Below, in pieces: positions 16,239 to 25,612 of a stretch of DNA of 44,970 nucleotides. Both the position numbers and the translations under genes were made by a program. Each line of letters opens with the position of its first letter. Position 1 is the stretch's first letter. The notes below the pieces were generated by a model that had not been told where the DNA came from, searched no databases, and saw only the letters and a program-made list of their open reading frames with translations. The DNA comes from Planctomycetota bacterium (GTDB lineage Bacteria > Planctomycetota > Phycisphaerae > UBA1845 > UTPLA1): assembly GCA_016235815.1 (NCBI GenBank), contig JACRIM010000006.1, forward strand, positions 1 to 44,970. Reading direction: 5' to 3'.

Positions 16239-19200
16239 TTGTCTTTGACAATTCCGGCGTTTCCCGTTTCCCTTCGCGTCGTGCTACGCCGCCACCCACG
16301 TCTTACCGGCGCCCTCGTCGGACTGGCCGTTATGACCGCCAGTCTATCGATGCTTTTTAACACAGAGGCGGGGCGCATCGCGGAATACTGGACGTTCGAC
16401 GCCCGGATGCGGTTTTGCAACAACGTTTTGCCGTCGACACCGATCGTTCATATTGACATTGACAACAGCGCACTCGAGCGCGTCGGGCGCTGGCCGTGGC
16501 ATCGGCAGCATGTCGCCGAGATCATTCGCAGCCTGCACGAACTGGGCGCTGCCAACATCTTCATCGATCTTTTGTTGAGCGAGCCGGAGTCGGCCTATTT
16601 GGATGATCCCAGGATTGGGCAATTCGGTGAGTCCGGCGATCCTGCCACTGCTCTTGGCGAGTTCACCGAGGAGAATTACGTCTATCCTGATCTTGAGCTT
16701 GCGGCGGCCATGCGCGAGGCGGGTAATGTCATTCTCGGAATGGAGGCTCGGAACATCAGGGCGACCGATGGGTCCAAGGAAAAGGCGGAGTTGCGCACGC
16801 GGATGGAGGACATGCTCCGCAAACGCTTCACGCTGGATGAGCAAGAACTTGCCAAGTCGCTCGGGCAACCTGTTTCGGAGGTCGCTTCGGTCATAGCGGG
16901 GGTGAAAACGCGCATTGCCGAAGAGCTGGTCATGAAACTTGCCGGTGGGAATAAGCTCCCATCCGAAGAAAGCGTGTTGACTGCCATTCTCGGTGAGCGC
17001 AAGGAGACGCAAAACGCGGATCGAAAGGATGTGCAGCAGGCCTATTTCATCATGCGCGGCCTGCGAGCCGTCGAACGATCCTTGATTCGCCCTGCCGCAC
17101 CGCTGGACGCGGCATTGCACAGCGCCACTGAATTGGTTCCTCCCTGCCATCGCCTGACGGATGCCGTCGCCACGGTGGCTGCCGTGAATTTCACGCCGGA
17201 CATCGGCGGCACGCTTCGACGTGTGCCGCTGATTCTGAAGTACCACGATACGTATGTTCCACACATGGGCCTTGCCGGCGCGTGCAGAATCCTCGGATTG
17301 ATGCCAGAGAAGATGACGATTGAAGACAGTTCAACCGTGGTCATACCGAGGACAAGCGGCGATCCCATTCGCATTCCGTTGGATGAAACAGGAGAGATGG
17401 TCATTCAGTGGACTCGCACCGCGCCTCATTGGAGAGCCGACGCTGACTTCAAACACATCACGGCCGCGAAACTCTACGCATTGGTCGATGCCAAGAAGCA
17501 GCTCTCCAACAATGAGCGCCTACGAGATTACAAGCTGGCCGATGTCGTCGCCGTTTCCAAGGGTCAACTCAAGGTCACGACCGCGAGCGGGCCCGCCGAA
17601 TCCGTTCACGCTGACCACGCTTTTCGCAAGCGCGTCAACGAGCAGCTCGTCATTGCGCGGAAAGCCCACCTTGCGCGGCTGCGCGCCGATTCGTCTCCCG
17701 ATCAACTTGCCTCTCTGGAGAAGCAGGCTGCGATCCTGCTTGATGAAATCCGCCGCGATCAACGTCAAGCCATCACCGCAGTGCAACTCACGTGTCAGGA
17801 AATCGACGAGATCTCGCCCGACGAACTTGCCAAGGACGCTGCAGCAATGGAGGACGCCAGGCGTTATCGCTGGGCACGCGACCTCATTAACAATGACATC
17901 GCCCGAATCGACGCGGCAAATAAGTCGCTCACCGAAAGCATCACCGCCCTCCGCGCCGAACTGGCTCCTGAGATCAAAGGCAAACACACATTCATCGGCT
18001 ATGCCGCGACTGCCGAGGGCGACATTGTTCCGACGCCCATCGACCCTCGCACGATCGGCGTCATGTGCCATGCCCATGTGTTGAACGGCATTTTGCAGGA
18101 TCGATTCATCTCGCCGGCCGGGCGGCGGACGGAGCGTGGTATTGCCATTCTTCTTGGAGCGATTGTCAGCCTCGTGACCGCCACGCGCGGGCCGCGATTT
18201 GCCCTGCTGTCCACGCTGGGTCTCATGCTGGCGTATGTTTTGTTTGTATGCCTCGTTCTCTTTCAGCGATGGGGCATTTGGTTTGCGCTGGCCGCGCCGG
18301 TGACGACCCTGTTCATTACGTGGGCGTTCGTCACGCTCTTCCGCCAGTTCACGGCCGAGCGCGACAAGCGCATGTTTGCCAAGCAGCTCAGCCAGTACAC
18401 GTCGCCGATCATCGCGTCGCGCATCGCCGAGAATCCCGATGCGGTGGCCGCGTTCAAGACGGTTCAGACACGGGACATGACGTTTTTCTTTTCCGACCTC
18501 GCGGGCTTCACCACTATCTCTGAAAAAGAAAATCCCGAAGTCGTCCAGCACGTGCTGAATACCTACCTCGAACGCATGAGCCGGGTCATCTGGTCGCACC
18601 GCGGCCTTATTAATAAGTTCATGGGCGATGGGATCATGGCGTTTTTTAACCCGTCGGTCGATCCACTGGAGGACCATGTGTCCATCGCCTGCGAGACGTG
18701 CATGGCGACGATTGAGGAACTTGACAAGCTCAAGCGTGACTTTGCCAACGACAAGGATGCTCGCATCTTCGAGCAGCTTTCCATGCGCATCGGCCTTTCC
18801 ACGGGACTGTGCAAGAATGGTGATCTCGGCTCGGAGCTAAAGGCCGATTACACCGTCATCGGAGACGTGGTGAATCTCGCGGCGCGGCTTGAGCCTGCTA
18901 ATAAGGTGTTCGGCTCGCGGATCATGGTGTCGGGCGCGGTTCGCAATCTTGTGAAGGATAAGTTCGAGTTTCGCTATCTCGCCGAGTTGCAGGTGAAGGG
19001 CAAGGCCGCGACCGTTCCCGTGTACGAATTGCTCTGCCGCAAGGGCGCGCTCTCCGAGGAGGAACGCACGTATGTCGATCGATTCGAGGCGGGCGTTGAA
19101 TTGTATAAGCAGGGCAAGTGGGATGAGTGCATCGTCCACTTTACGCGTATTCTTGCCCGGCGCTTCGATGATGTCGGGGCGAGCCGGTATGTGGATGCGT

Positions 19201-19268
19201 GTACGGAGTTCAAGCGGTTCCCGCCGGACGATGGTTGGAACGGGGCGCTGGAGTTGAAAGAGAAATAG
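16239..19268 (+). CDS. CHASE2-domain class III adenylate/guanylate cyclase
   Basis: This is a 1009-residue membrane sensor. The N-terminal hydrophobic segment at about 20-45 is followed by a CHASE2 extracytoplasmic domain (EYWTFDARMRFCNN, then VHIDIDNSALERVGRWPWHRQHVAEII), which here runs long and contains charged helical stretches. Three membrane spans lie at about 630-700. The cyclase domain covers about 745-930: metal-binding FFFSDLAGFT and FMGDGIMAFF, a Lys in LINKFMGDG suggesting ATP as substrate, and VIGDVVNLAARLE with the transition-state region. The last 60 residues look like one TPR-type repeat (FEAGVELYKQGKWDECIVHFTRIL). It probably makes cAMP in response to an outside signal. It is divergent from pheT. 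Confidence 0.88.
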   Translation: MSLTIPAFPVSLRVVLRRHPRLTGALVGLAVMTASLSMLFNTEAGRIAEYWTFDARMRFCNNVLPSTPIVHIDIDNSALERVGRWPWHRQHVAEIIRSLHELGAANIFIDLLLSEPESAYLDDPRIGQFGESGDPATALGEFTEENYVYPDLELAAAMREAGNVILGMEARNIRATDGSKEKAELRTRMEDMLRKRFTLDEQELAKSLGQPVSEVASVIAGVKTRIAEELVMKLAGGNKLPSEESVLTAILGERKETQNADRKDVQQAYFIMRGLRAVERSLIRPAAPLDAALHSATELVPPCHRLTDAVATVAAVNFTPDIGGTLRRVPLILKYHDTYVPHMGLAGACRILGLMPEKMTIEDSSTVVIPRTSGDPIRIPLDETGEMVIQWTRTAPHWRADADFKHITAAKLYALVDAKKQLSNNERLRDYKLADVVAVSKGQLKVTTASGPAESVHADHAFRKRVNEQLVIARKAHLARLRADSSPDQLASLEKQAAILLDEIRRDQRQAITAVQLTCQEIDEISPDELAKDAAAMEDARRYRWARDLINNDIARIDAANKSLTESITALRAELAPEIKGKHTFIGYAATAEGDIVPTPIDPRTIGVMCHAHVLNGILQDRFISPAGRRTERGIAILLGAIVSLVTATRGPRFALLSTLGLMLAYVLFVCLVLFQRWGIWFALAAPVTTLFITWAFVTLFRQFTAERDKRMFAKQLSQYTSPIIASRIAENPDAVAAFKTVQTRDMTFFFSDLAGFTTISEKENPEVVQHVLNTYLERMSRVIWSHRGLINKFMGDGIMAFFNPSVDPLEDHVSIACETCMATIEELDKLKRDFANDKDARIFEQLSMRIGLSTGLCKNGDLGSELKADYTVIGDVVNLAARLEPANKVFGSRIMVSGAVRNLVKDKFEFRYLAELQVKGKAATVPVYELLCRKGALSEEERTYVDRFEAGVELYKQGKWDECIVHFTRILARRFDDVGASRYVDACTEFKRFPPDDGWNGALELKEK

Positions 19269-19334
19269 TCGGCTTGGTGGCGAGGCCGTTACGACTTCCT
19301 GCGTTTTGGAATTTGGTTTCGTGTAGATTCGCCT

Positions 19335-19462
19335 CGGCAAGCATCGCTCCGTCGCCCCTTCGGGGCTTTGCTGCTCGCGAGAATTTGACCCACGGGCTGG
19401 TGCCCGAGGCTACGGTCCGACGCCCCTATCGGGGCTGAACTCGCTCTCGGCACCAGACAATG
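19335..19462. repeat. Dispersed ~125-bp repeat (first copy)
   Basis: The block carries nested hairpins (CGCCCCTTCGGGGC, CCACGGGCTGGTGCCCG-like, CGCCCCTATCGGGGC) and ends CAGACAATGA. A second copy of the same order lies at 30123-30246, also after the 3' end of a plus-strand gene. The rest of the 19269-19642 gap holds a diverged GGCAGGGACGCC palindrome near 19598 and no gene I can support. Confidence 0.8.
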
Positions 19463-19642
19463 ATCCACACCGATTCGTCGATTGTTGATAGAAGGGTGCG
19501 AGTATTGGTTGCCCAATTGGTAACGCTCTACATCTCAAGGTTACGATGACATATGGGCAGTGGGCCGAATCTCTGATCCCGCACGTCGCTGGTACATGGC
19601 GGGCAGGGACGCCCGCTCCACTACGTCTATACTTCCCGCTGC

Positions 19643-20887
19643 ATGAAGGCGCTTATCTACGACCTCTCGCCCGCGCGATGGATGCTGTGCAAAGCGGCGT
19701 CGCTGATTACGAAGCGCTCCTACTACGGCGCGATCTCCGCGCTCAAACTCACCGATGTTTCCGTGCCGAGTCTGCCCGGCCCGTCATGGGTGCGTGTGAG
19801 GACGATCCTCGGCGGCGTCTGCGGTACCGACCTTGGCATGATCGCACAGCGGACCCACCCTGCCACCATCTTGCGGAACTATGCGAGCTTTCCCGCGGTG
19901 CTCGGCCATGAGAACGTTGCCGTTGTGGACGAGCTTGGCGCGAAAGATACCGGCTGGATGAAGGGTCAGCGGGTTTGTGTTGAGCCCGGCATTGGTTGCA
20001 TCGGTCGCGAGATTAACCCGCCGTGTCGCCAATGTGCTGCCGGGCGAAGTTCGCTTTGCGAGGCACCGGCGGATGATGGATGGCCGGCGCGGGCGATGAT
20101 CGGGCTTAATGCGCGGACCGGCGGCAGTTGGGGCGAATACTTCGTCGCGCATGTGTCGCAGTTGCACGCCGTGCCTGACGAGATTGCGGATGCGATCGCC
20201 GTACTCATCGACCCCATCGCATCCGCGGTTCATGCCGTGTTGCGTCGTGCTCCGCAACCCGGTGAGCGCGTTCTTGTCAACGGCTCCGGCATCATTGCAC
20301 TCGGCGTCATCGCCGCGATACGCGCTCTTCGCCGCGACAACGCCATCACCGCAGTCATGCGACACGGCTTTCAGCGCGATCTTGCTCTGACGATGGGGGC
20401 GACGACAGTGCTGATGAACCCGCGCGGAATGCGCTCCGACGGCCTTTATGACGCTGTTGCACGCCACGTCGGCGGGCGGCGAGTTCCGGGGCGTTTCGGC
20501 AATCAGGGGCTGAGTGGTGGCTTCGACCTCACGTACGACTGCACCGGCTCGGGTCGCGGGCTAACCGATGCCCTCAAGTGGACGCGCCCGCGCGGCGCGA
20601 TGGTGGCCGTCGGGACGAGCGGCATCACCCTGCTCGACAGCACACCGCTCTGGCTCGATGAGATCGAGGTCATCGGCGCGAATGGTCGGCAGATCGAAAC
20701 CGTCGAGGGGCGCGAGATTCACACGTACGACCTCGTATTTGAGTGGATATGCTCGGGTCGGCTCGATTTATCGGCCTTGCCCGTGCGCCGGTTTGCACTC
20801 ACGGATTATCGCACCGCATTTGCCGAGTTGCTGGGGCGGGCGAAAAAACCGTTCATCAAGGCTGTCTTTGAGTCGGCGGGCGCGTAA
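19643..20887 (+). CDS. Zinc-dependent medium-chain alcohol dehydrogenase
   Basis: This 414-residue medium-chain dehydrogenase/reductase has a GroES-like domain at the N-terminus (ILGGVCGTDLGMI with the catalytic-zinc Cys, and VLGHENVAVV with the zinc His). A Cys-rich loop (RVCVEPGIGCIGREINPPCRQCAAGRSSLCE) replaces the classic structural-zinc lobe. A Rossmann domain follows (VLVNGSGIIALGVIAAI, then DLTYDCTGSGRGLTDAL). It likely oxidises an alcohol or polyol with NAD(P)+; the substrate cannot be read. The N-terminal 30 residues are longer than usual. It is the first of several plus-strand genes but is not tightly linked to the next. Confidence 0.83.
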   Translation: MKALIYDLSPARWMLCKAASLITKRSYYGAISALKLTDVSVPSLPGPSWVRVRTILGGVCGTDLGMIAQRTHPATILRNYASFPAVLGHENVAVVDELGAKDTGWMKGQRVCVEPGIGCIGREINPPCRQCAAGRSSLCEAPADDGWPARAMIGLNARTGGSWGEYFVAHVSQLHAVPDEIADAIAVLIDPIASAVHAVLRRAPQPGERVLVNGSGIIALGVIAAIRALRRDNAITAVMRHGFQRDLALTMGATTVLMNPRGMRSDGLYDAVARHVGGRRVPGRFGNQGLSGGFDLTYDCTGSGRGLTDALKWTRPRGAMVAVGTSGITLLDSTPLWLDEIEVIGANGRQIETVEGREIHTYDLVFEWICSGRLDLSALPVRRFALTDYRTAFAELLGRAKKPFIKAVFESAGA

Positions 20888-20966
20888 TAATTCTTATGAA
20901 CACTTCCTCGCGGACCGAAAACGGTGTCGAGAGCATCGCCGTACCAACGCCAACTTCGAGATTACC

Positions 20967-21281
20967 ATGAAAAGCCCGAATCGAATCACCGCGTGGATCA
21001 TGATCGCCCTGTTGTCCTGTTCGCTCGTCGGCTCGGCCGGCTGCGAAAACGTCAACGTCAATTACATCCTCCCGCTTGGTTTCGGGGGAACGCCGGGCGT
21101 CTTTAATCCCTTCGGCATCACGCAGGCCTTTGTGAATGCCTGGTTGGGTGCGGTTCTACCGAGCAGTTCCAGCAGTTCGTCCGGCTCGTCTTCGAGCGTG
21201 ATCTCCACCAGCCCGACGCCGGACCTTTCCAACGTCGGCGGGGCGATTGGCGGCGTCGTGAACAATCGGCCGGGCGAGTAG
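20967..21281 (+). CDS. Small Ser-rich lipoprotein of unknown function
   Basis: The ATG at 20967 starts a 104-residue protein with a lipoprotein signal: charged MKSPNR, a hydrophobic stretch and the lipobox LVGSAGC. After a hydrophobic/glycine segment (NYILPLGFGGTPGVFNPFG) there is an uninterrupted Ser/Gly run (SSSSSSSGSSSS) and a Gly-rich tail. The same frame is open upstream into the dehydrogenase gene, but that part is a shadow. I do not recognise a family. Confidence 0.7.
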   Translation: MKSPNRITAWIMIALLSCSLVGSAGCENVNVNYILPLGFGGTPGVFNPFGITQAFVNAWLGAVLPSSSSSSSGSSSSVISTSPTPDLSNVGGAIGGVVNNRPGE

Positions 21282-21381
21282 TTTCGCAACTCGCATAAAC
21301 ACCACATCCTTATTCGAGACTCGTGGTATCCCCGCCCGCCGCTTCAAGGGATATGATCATCGCAAAGGCACAGCCAACGCG

Positions 21382-21993
21382 ATGAGCACCGCACTTCTGC
21401 GCTTTACGTTTACCTGCCAACGCTGTGGATGCGTTCTTGAGGCCACGCGCGAGATGGCCGGCCGCGCAGGGCGCTGCCCCACGTGCGGAGCGGTCTTTAC
21501 TGTTCCCGAGGTGGACACCAACACCGGCCTTGCGATGGGTCCGGCGAGTGTCACCGACGACGGGCAACTTCCGACGCCGATGCACGCCTATGCGACGGCC
21601 GGCGCGAAGGCACCGTCCATTCTTCGGCTGCCGAATGGTGAATCCGTCATCGTGTGTCCGCGTTGCACGCGCAATATGCCGGTCGATGCCAATCTCTGCA
21701 GTTCCTGCGGACTGCCGTTCACGATGGAAGGCGCCACGACGGCCGCTGAATCCGTCGAGTACGTCAACACAGCCGCGAGCATCGCGCTCACCGTCGGCGT
21801 CCTCTCGCTGCTTACATTTTGCTTCCCGATTCTCGGCGCGGTTGCGATCATTGTCGGCGTTCGGGGCCTGCGCACTGCGAACCGGCTCGGCCCGCAGCGA
21901 TCCGGCCGCTCGATGGCGATTGCCGGGATTGTCTTTGGTGCGACCTCAATTATCGCGTTTGTGGTGTGGGGCTATTTCTCGAACCTGTTTTGA
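21382..21993 (+). CDS. Zinc-ribbon DUF4190-type membrane protein
   Basis: This is a 203-residue protein with two zinc ribbons. The first is at about 10-38 (CQRCGCVLEATREMAGRAGRCPTCG); the second is at about 93-115 (CPRCTRNMPVDANLCSSCG). Two membrane spans follow (about 133-160 and 175-200), separated by a short Arg-rich loop (LRTANRLGPQRSGRSMAIAGIV), the pattern of DUF4190. The function of this architecture is unknown. It may sense or assemble at the membrane. It lies directly before the debranching enzyme. Confidence 0.8.
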   Translation: MSTALLRFTFTCQRCGCVLEATREMAGRAGRCPTCGAVFTVPEVDTNTGLAMGPASVTDDGQLPTPMHAYATAGAKAPSILRLPNGESVIVCPRCTRNMPVDANLCSSCGLPFTMEGATTAAESVEYVNTAASIALTVGVLSLLTFCFPILGAVAIIVGVRGLRTANRLGPQRSGRSMAIAGIVFGATSIIAFVVWGYFSNLF

Positions 21994-22005
21994 TTCGGTA
22001 CTCGC

Positions 22006-24105
22006 GTGTATCCTTCATGCACACAGGAGCATCCAAGTACCATCGTGCGACTCGAACTTGACCATAGCCGCTGTGCAACTCTGACCGATTCGTGCTCAAG
22101 CGAATGGCTGATGACGAACGGCCGCGGCGGCTACGCGATGGCCGCGGTCAATCAGATGCTCACGCGCCGCTACCATGGTCTACTGGTCGCCGCCGTCAAT
22201 CCGCCGGTCGAACGTTATGTGCTGCTTGCCAAGCTAGAAGCCACCGCGATCGTCGGCGGGCTGACTTACGAACTTGCCACGAATGACTATCCCGAGGCCG
22301 TTCACCCACATGGATATCGGTTGCTCGAATCCTTTTCGCCGCGGCCGCGGGCGACGTGGCGGTGGCGCGTCGGCGAGGCGCTGATCGAACAGACACTTTG
22401 GATGATCCCCGGCGAAGACAGCACCGCCGTGCAATACCGGCTCGTCGAAGGTGAATCGGCCGTTCCGATTTCCATTCGTCCACTTTGCACGAGCCGGCAC
22501 TTTCACCATTTGCTGAATTACCGCGATCTCGGCCCGCCCACGGTCGAAGAGATCGCCGACGGCTTTCGACTCGCGTGGTCCGCGGGTCGGCCGGCGTGGC
22601 AGCTTTCGTTCAATGCTGAATTCAAATCGCGCCCCGATTGGTACTACCAGTTTGTCCTTCGCGAGGAGGCCGTTCGCGGCTATGACTCGACGCAGGATCT
22701 TTTCATGCCGGGGTTGATTTCCGCCGAATTGCGGCGCGACGACCCGAAAGGGTTGGTCATCGTCGCGTCCACGCAATCGCGCACGTGGCGAGAAGCGATG
22801 ACGCGGACGGAAACGCCGTCGGGTCTCGTGTTGGATTCTCGTCGAATCGGGACGCACATATCAAACGCACTTCACTCGGCGCTCACTTCCGCGACGGCCG
22901 ACTTTGTTGTTGCGCGCGGCGCGGCCGGAAAGACCGTCATTGCCGGATATCCGTGGTTTGGCGACTGGGGCCGCGATACGTTCATCTCGCTCCCGGGCCT
23001 TTGCCTTGTCACTGGTCGGCAGGCTGATGCCCGGGCCATCATCGCTGCATTTTCCGAACACGTTCGCGAGGGGATGATCCCGAATCGCTTTCCCGACTAT
23101 GGCGAAGCACCCGCATACAACACGGTCGATGCCACGCTCTGGTATATCCACGCCATCGATCGATATCTTGCTTACACCGGGGACTGGGCCTTTATCGCCG
23201 ACAAAATACTCCCCGTCGTTGCCGACATCCTTGATGCGCACCAGCGCGGCACGCGCCACAATATTCGCGTGGATTCCGACGGACTGCTTTCGGCGGGCGA
23301 GCATGGTTTTGCGCTCACCTGGATGGATGCCAAGCTGCCCGACCACACGGTTACCCCGCGGATCGGCAAGCCGGTGGAAGTCAATGCGCTGTGGTTCAAC
23401 GCCCTGCGCATCGCCGCGTCCTTTGCCGATCGTGCCGGCGATGTTGCACGCGCGACTGAATGGTCGAGCGCTGCCGAGCGATGCGCGGCTGGTTTCAACG
23501 CGCGGTTTTGGAACGCGGCGCGCGGCTGTCTTTATGATGTGGTCGACGTCGAGGGCCGCACCGGCGAGAACGACGACCGCATTCGGCCGAATCAACTTCT
23601 TGCCATCAGCCTTACGCACCCGGTTCTCGAACGACGTCGATGGCGGGATGTGGTCGATGTCTGCCAGCGCGACCTTTGGACGCCGATGGGGCTGCGGACG
23701 CTTGCGCCGACGGAGCCGGGCTATCGGCCGCGCTACGACGGGGACATGGCGCAGCGCGATACGGCGTATCACCAGGGAACGGTGTGGCCTTGGCTGCTGG
23801 GGCCGTTTGTGTCGGCGTATACGCGTGCCTACGGTTCGACGCCTCAGGCCCGTGCGACGGCTCAATCGTTCCTTGATGGGCTCTCAGCGCATTTGAAGGA
23901 AGCCGGCATCGGTGGCGTCAGTGAGGTTGCGGATGCCGAAGCGCCGCATCGTTCCAACGGCTGCCCGTGGCAGGCGTGGAGCGTGGCGGAACCACTTCGA
24001 GCCCTGCACGAGGACGTTCTCATGCTCAATACCGCGCCCGCGATCCACCAAGCGGCCCATCGCGCCGAACCGATCAGCGCGGCCCCTCAAACAGCCCAAC
24101 AATGA
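22006..24105 (+). CDS. Glycogen debranching enzyme (amylo-alpha-1,6-glucosidase, GH133-like)
   Basis: The 699-residue protein has the bacterial/archaeal two-part layout. The N-terminal domain (about 30-260) opens with SSEWLMTNGRGGYAMAAVNQMLTRRYHGLLVAA. The (alpha/alpha)6 catalytic domain (about 290-690) has AGYPWFGDWGRDTFISLPGL, GMIPNRFPDYGEAPAYNTVDATLWYIHAI and YHQGTVWPWLLGPFVSAY. It hydrolyses alpha-1,6 branches of glycogen or limit dextrin. A GTG at 22045 is an alternative start. The 3' end overlaps the convergent VOC gene by 32 bases. No other glycogen gene is in view. Confidence 0.9.
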   Translation: MYPSCTQEHPSTIVRLELDHSRCATLTDSCSSEWLMTNGRGGYAMAAVNQMLTRRYHGLLVAAVNPPVERYVLLAKLEATAIVGGLTYELATNDYPEAVHPHGYRLLESFSPRPRATWRWRVGEALIEQTLWMIPGEDSTAVQYRLVEGESAVPISIRPLCTSRHFHHLLNYRDLGPPTVEEIADGFRLAWSAGRPAWQLSFNAEFKSRPDWYYQFVLREEAVRGYDSTQDLFMPGLISAELRRDDPKGLVIVASTQSRTWREAMTRTETPSGLVLDSRRIGTHISNALHSALTSATADFVVARGAAGKTVIAGYPWFGDWGRDTFISLPGLCLVTGRQADARAIIAAFSEHVREGMIPNRFPDYGEAPAYNTVDATLWYIHAIDRYLAYTGDWAFIADKILPVVADILDAHQRGTRHNIRVDSDGLLSAGEHGFALTWMDAKLPDHTVTPRIGKPVEVNALWFNALRIAASFADRAGDVARATEWSSAAERCAAGFNARFWNAARGCLYDVVDVEGRTGENDDRIRPNQLLAISLTHPVLERRRWRDVVDVCQRDLWTPMGLRTLAPTEPGYRPRYDGDMAQRDTAYHQGTVWPWLLGPFVSAYTRAYGSTPQARATAQSFLDGLSAHLKEAGIGGVSEVADAEAPHRSNGCPWQAWSVAEPLRALHEDVLMLNTAPAIHQAAHRAEPISAAPQTAQQ

Positions 24106-24427
24106 CGCCTTCGGGATCTTTGAAGAAGGCATAGCATCCGACGCCCGGGATCGGCGTGCGCGGGACGGCCAACGTGCCGCCGCCCTGCTCCACTTTTCTC
24201 ATGGTCTCATCGATGCTGTCCACCTTGAAGTAGACGTGCATCATGGAGTTTGGCGCCTGCGGCGGACGCTTCATCAGGCCGCCACCCGGATAAGCTCCGG
24301 TGCTCACCAGCGTGTAGCCGGGCATGGTGTTGGCATCGAACTGCCACCCGAACACGCCGCCATAGAAGGACTGCATTTTTTCGGGGTTCTCGCTCATCAA
24401 CTCAAAATGCGCAAGGGGGGCGGACAT
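24074..24427 (-). CDS. VOC (glyoxalase/bleomycin-resistance) family protein
   Basis: Starting at the ATG at 24427, which has an AGGAG box upstream, the protein is 117 residues: MSAPLAHFELMSENPEKMQSFYGGVFGW, then MHVYFKVDSIDETMRKVEQGGG, then GCYAFFKDPEGVIVGLFEG. These are the paired beta-alpha-beta-beta-beta modules of the vicinal oxygen chelate fold. The substrate is unknown. The longer frame (to 24616) reads through the 80-bp repeat and is rejected. The gene converges on, and overlaps, the debranching-enzyme gene. Confidence 0.85.
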   Translation of the reverse strand: MSAPLAHFELMSENPEKMQSFYGGVFGWQFDANTMPGYTLVSTGAYPGGGLMKRPPQAPNSMMHVYFKVDSIDETMRKVEQGGGTLAVPRTPIPGVGCYAFFKDPEGVIVGLFEGPR

Positions 24428-24471
24428 CGAGATGCTCCTGTAAGGCAAGGTTTCGCATAATGCTCGGTATT

Positions 24472-24551
24472 TGCTTTGCAACCGAGAGGTTGCGCGACAT
24501 GCCACCAGGGTCTCCACGGCGACTCTTCGACTTGCGCCAGGTGCTCTGATT
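24472..24551. repeat. 80-bp direct repeat, copy 1
   Basis: This copy matches 25479-25558 over 80 bases with only two mismatches. It starts TGCTTTGCA and ends GCTCTGATT. It lies 45-125 bases upstream of the VOC start codon, where the promoter should be. Confidence 0.88.
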
Positions 24552-24584
24552 GCGCAGCTCCGTGCCTTGATGCGACATGTTGTG

Positions 24585-24632
24585 AAAGAGAAAAGGCGGC
24601 TCCGGCGCGGCGCCACGCCCCGCGCCGGAGCC
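24585..24632 (-). terminator. Rho-independent terminator after the DUF1579 gene
   Basis: A 13-bp perfect stem (GGCTCCGGCGCGG at 24598-24610 with CCGCGCCGGAGCC at 24620-24632) is followed on the minus strand by GCCTTTTCTCTTT. It lies 28 bases past the DUF1579 stop codon and ends that transcript before the VOC gene. Confidence 0.75.
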
Positions 24633-24659
24633 TCGTGGATGGATTGACGAGTGGTCGCA

Positions 24660-25301
24660 CTACTTTCGCGTGTACGTCACTTCCAGAGATTTGAATTCTT
24701 TCCCCTCCGGATCCTTGTCGTACATTTCGAAGACGTGCTTGCTCTCGCTAAGCACGCGAGTCACCATGCGATACTTCTTCAACTGGCCTGTCATGCAGTC
24801 ATTGCATTCGCCGGTGTAGGTGAACGTCTTTCCGTTCGAGTCGCAGGAGCCCGTGGAACTCATCATGCCCGTGGCCATGGAGTCGGCCCAGGTCGAGATG
24901 TATTGCTTTGAGATGTTGTCGTAACCGGTGATGCCGAACCCGTTGAAGGGCTGGCCCATGACCGAGCCTTCCAGTTCTTCCGTCATGAAACGGCCGCCGA
25001 GAATCCATTTTCGCTTGCAGATGCCCTTGGTCGATTCACCCTCCTGGCCCGGTTGCATCCAGTAGCGCGTGGTCGTCTCCCATGTTCCGGCCATCGGCTC
25101 CAGATACTTGTGATGCGGGCCGGGGGCACCCAGCTCGGCCATTTTTTTCATCATGGCCTCTTCCTCGGCCGACATCTTGGGCGGGCCTTTCTTGCCAGGC
25201 TCATCGGAGGCGACACGCCCCGCAAAAAACCCCACCGCCAACGCCGCTGCCAGACAAGACGCCGCGCCGCGCAGCCCGAACCACGAGTTTCGACCAGCCA
25301 T
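24660..25301 (-). CDS. Exported DUF1579 family protein
   Basis: The ATG at 25301 (GGAG box upstream) gives 213 residues with an N-terminal signal segment (WFGLRGAASCLAAALAVGFFAGRVASD). The mature part has a short charged helix, then the DUF1579 fold: HKYLEPMAGTWETTTRYWMQPG, KWILGGRFMTEELEGSVMGQPFNGFGITGYDN, STWADSMATGMMSSTGSCD, ending FEMYDKDPEGKEFKSLEVTYTRK. DUF1579 proteins have a lipocalin-like beta-barrel look and no proven role. Its neighbours (DUF6265, NTF2-like, VOC, LuxR) form a set of small exported or ligand-binding proteins. Confidence 0.85.
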   Translation of the reverse strand: MAGRNSWFGLRGAASCLAAALAVGFFAGRVASDEPGKKGPPKMSAEEEAMMKKMAELGAPGPHHKYLEPMAGTWETTTRYWMQPGQEGESTKGICKRKWILGGRFMTEELEGSVMGQPFNGFGITGYDNISKQYISTWADSMATGMMSSTGSCDSNGKTFTYTGECNDCMTGQLKKYRMVTRVLSESKHVFEMYDKDPEGKEFKSLEVTYTRK

Positions 25302-25478
25302 GACACGCTCCCTACGTTGTAAGAAGAAACACCGCATCGGACAGGACCGACCACCGGCCCGCCCGTGCCACCAAGCCAAACGTTAACCTAACATCGGACG
25401 GCTGTCAAGCCGATCCCCAAACATTTTCCGAAAATCTTGTTCCGCCTCTTGCCAGCATTTCGCATGAACCACCGTATG

Positions 25479-25558
25479 TGCTTTGCAGCCGTGAGGTTGC
25501 GCGACATGCCACCAGGGTCTCCACGGCGACTCTTCGACTTGCGCCAGGTGCTCTGATT
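25479..25558. repeat. 80-bp direct repeat, copy 2
   Basis: This is the second copy of the block at 24472-24551. It lies about 180-260 bases upstream of the DUF1579 start and about 55 bases past the DUF6265 stop. Similarity extends weakly outward on the left side (TTTCGCAT, CGTAT). Confidence 0.88.
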
Positions 25559-25612
25559 TCACGAATGCTTACGTTCGTGCGACACCTTATGTTGCAAGCG
25601 GAGAGTCGCCCT

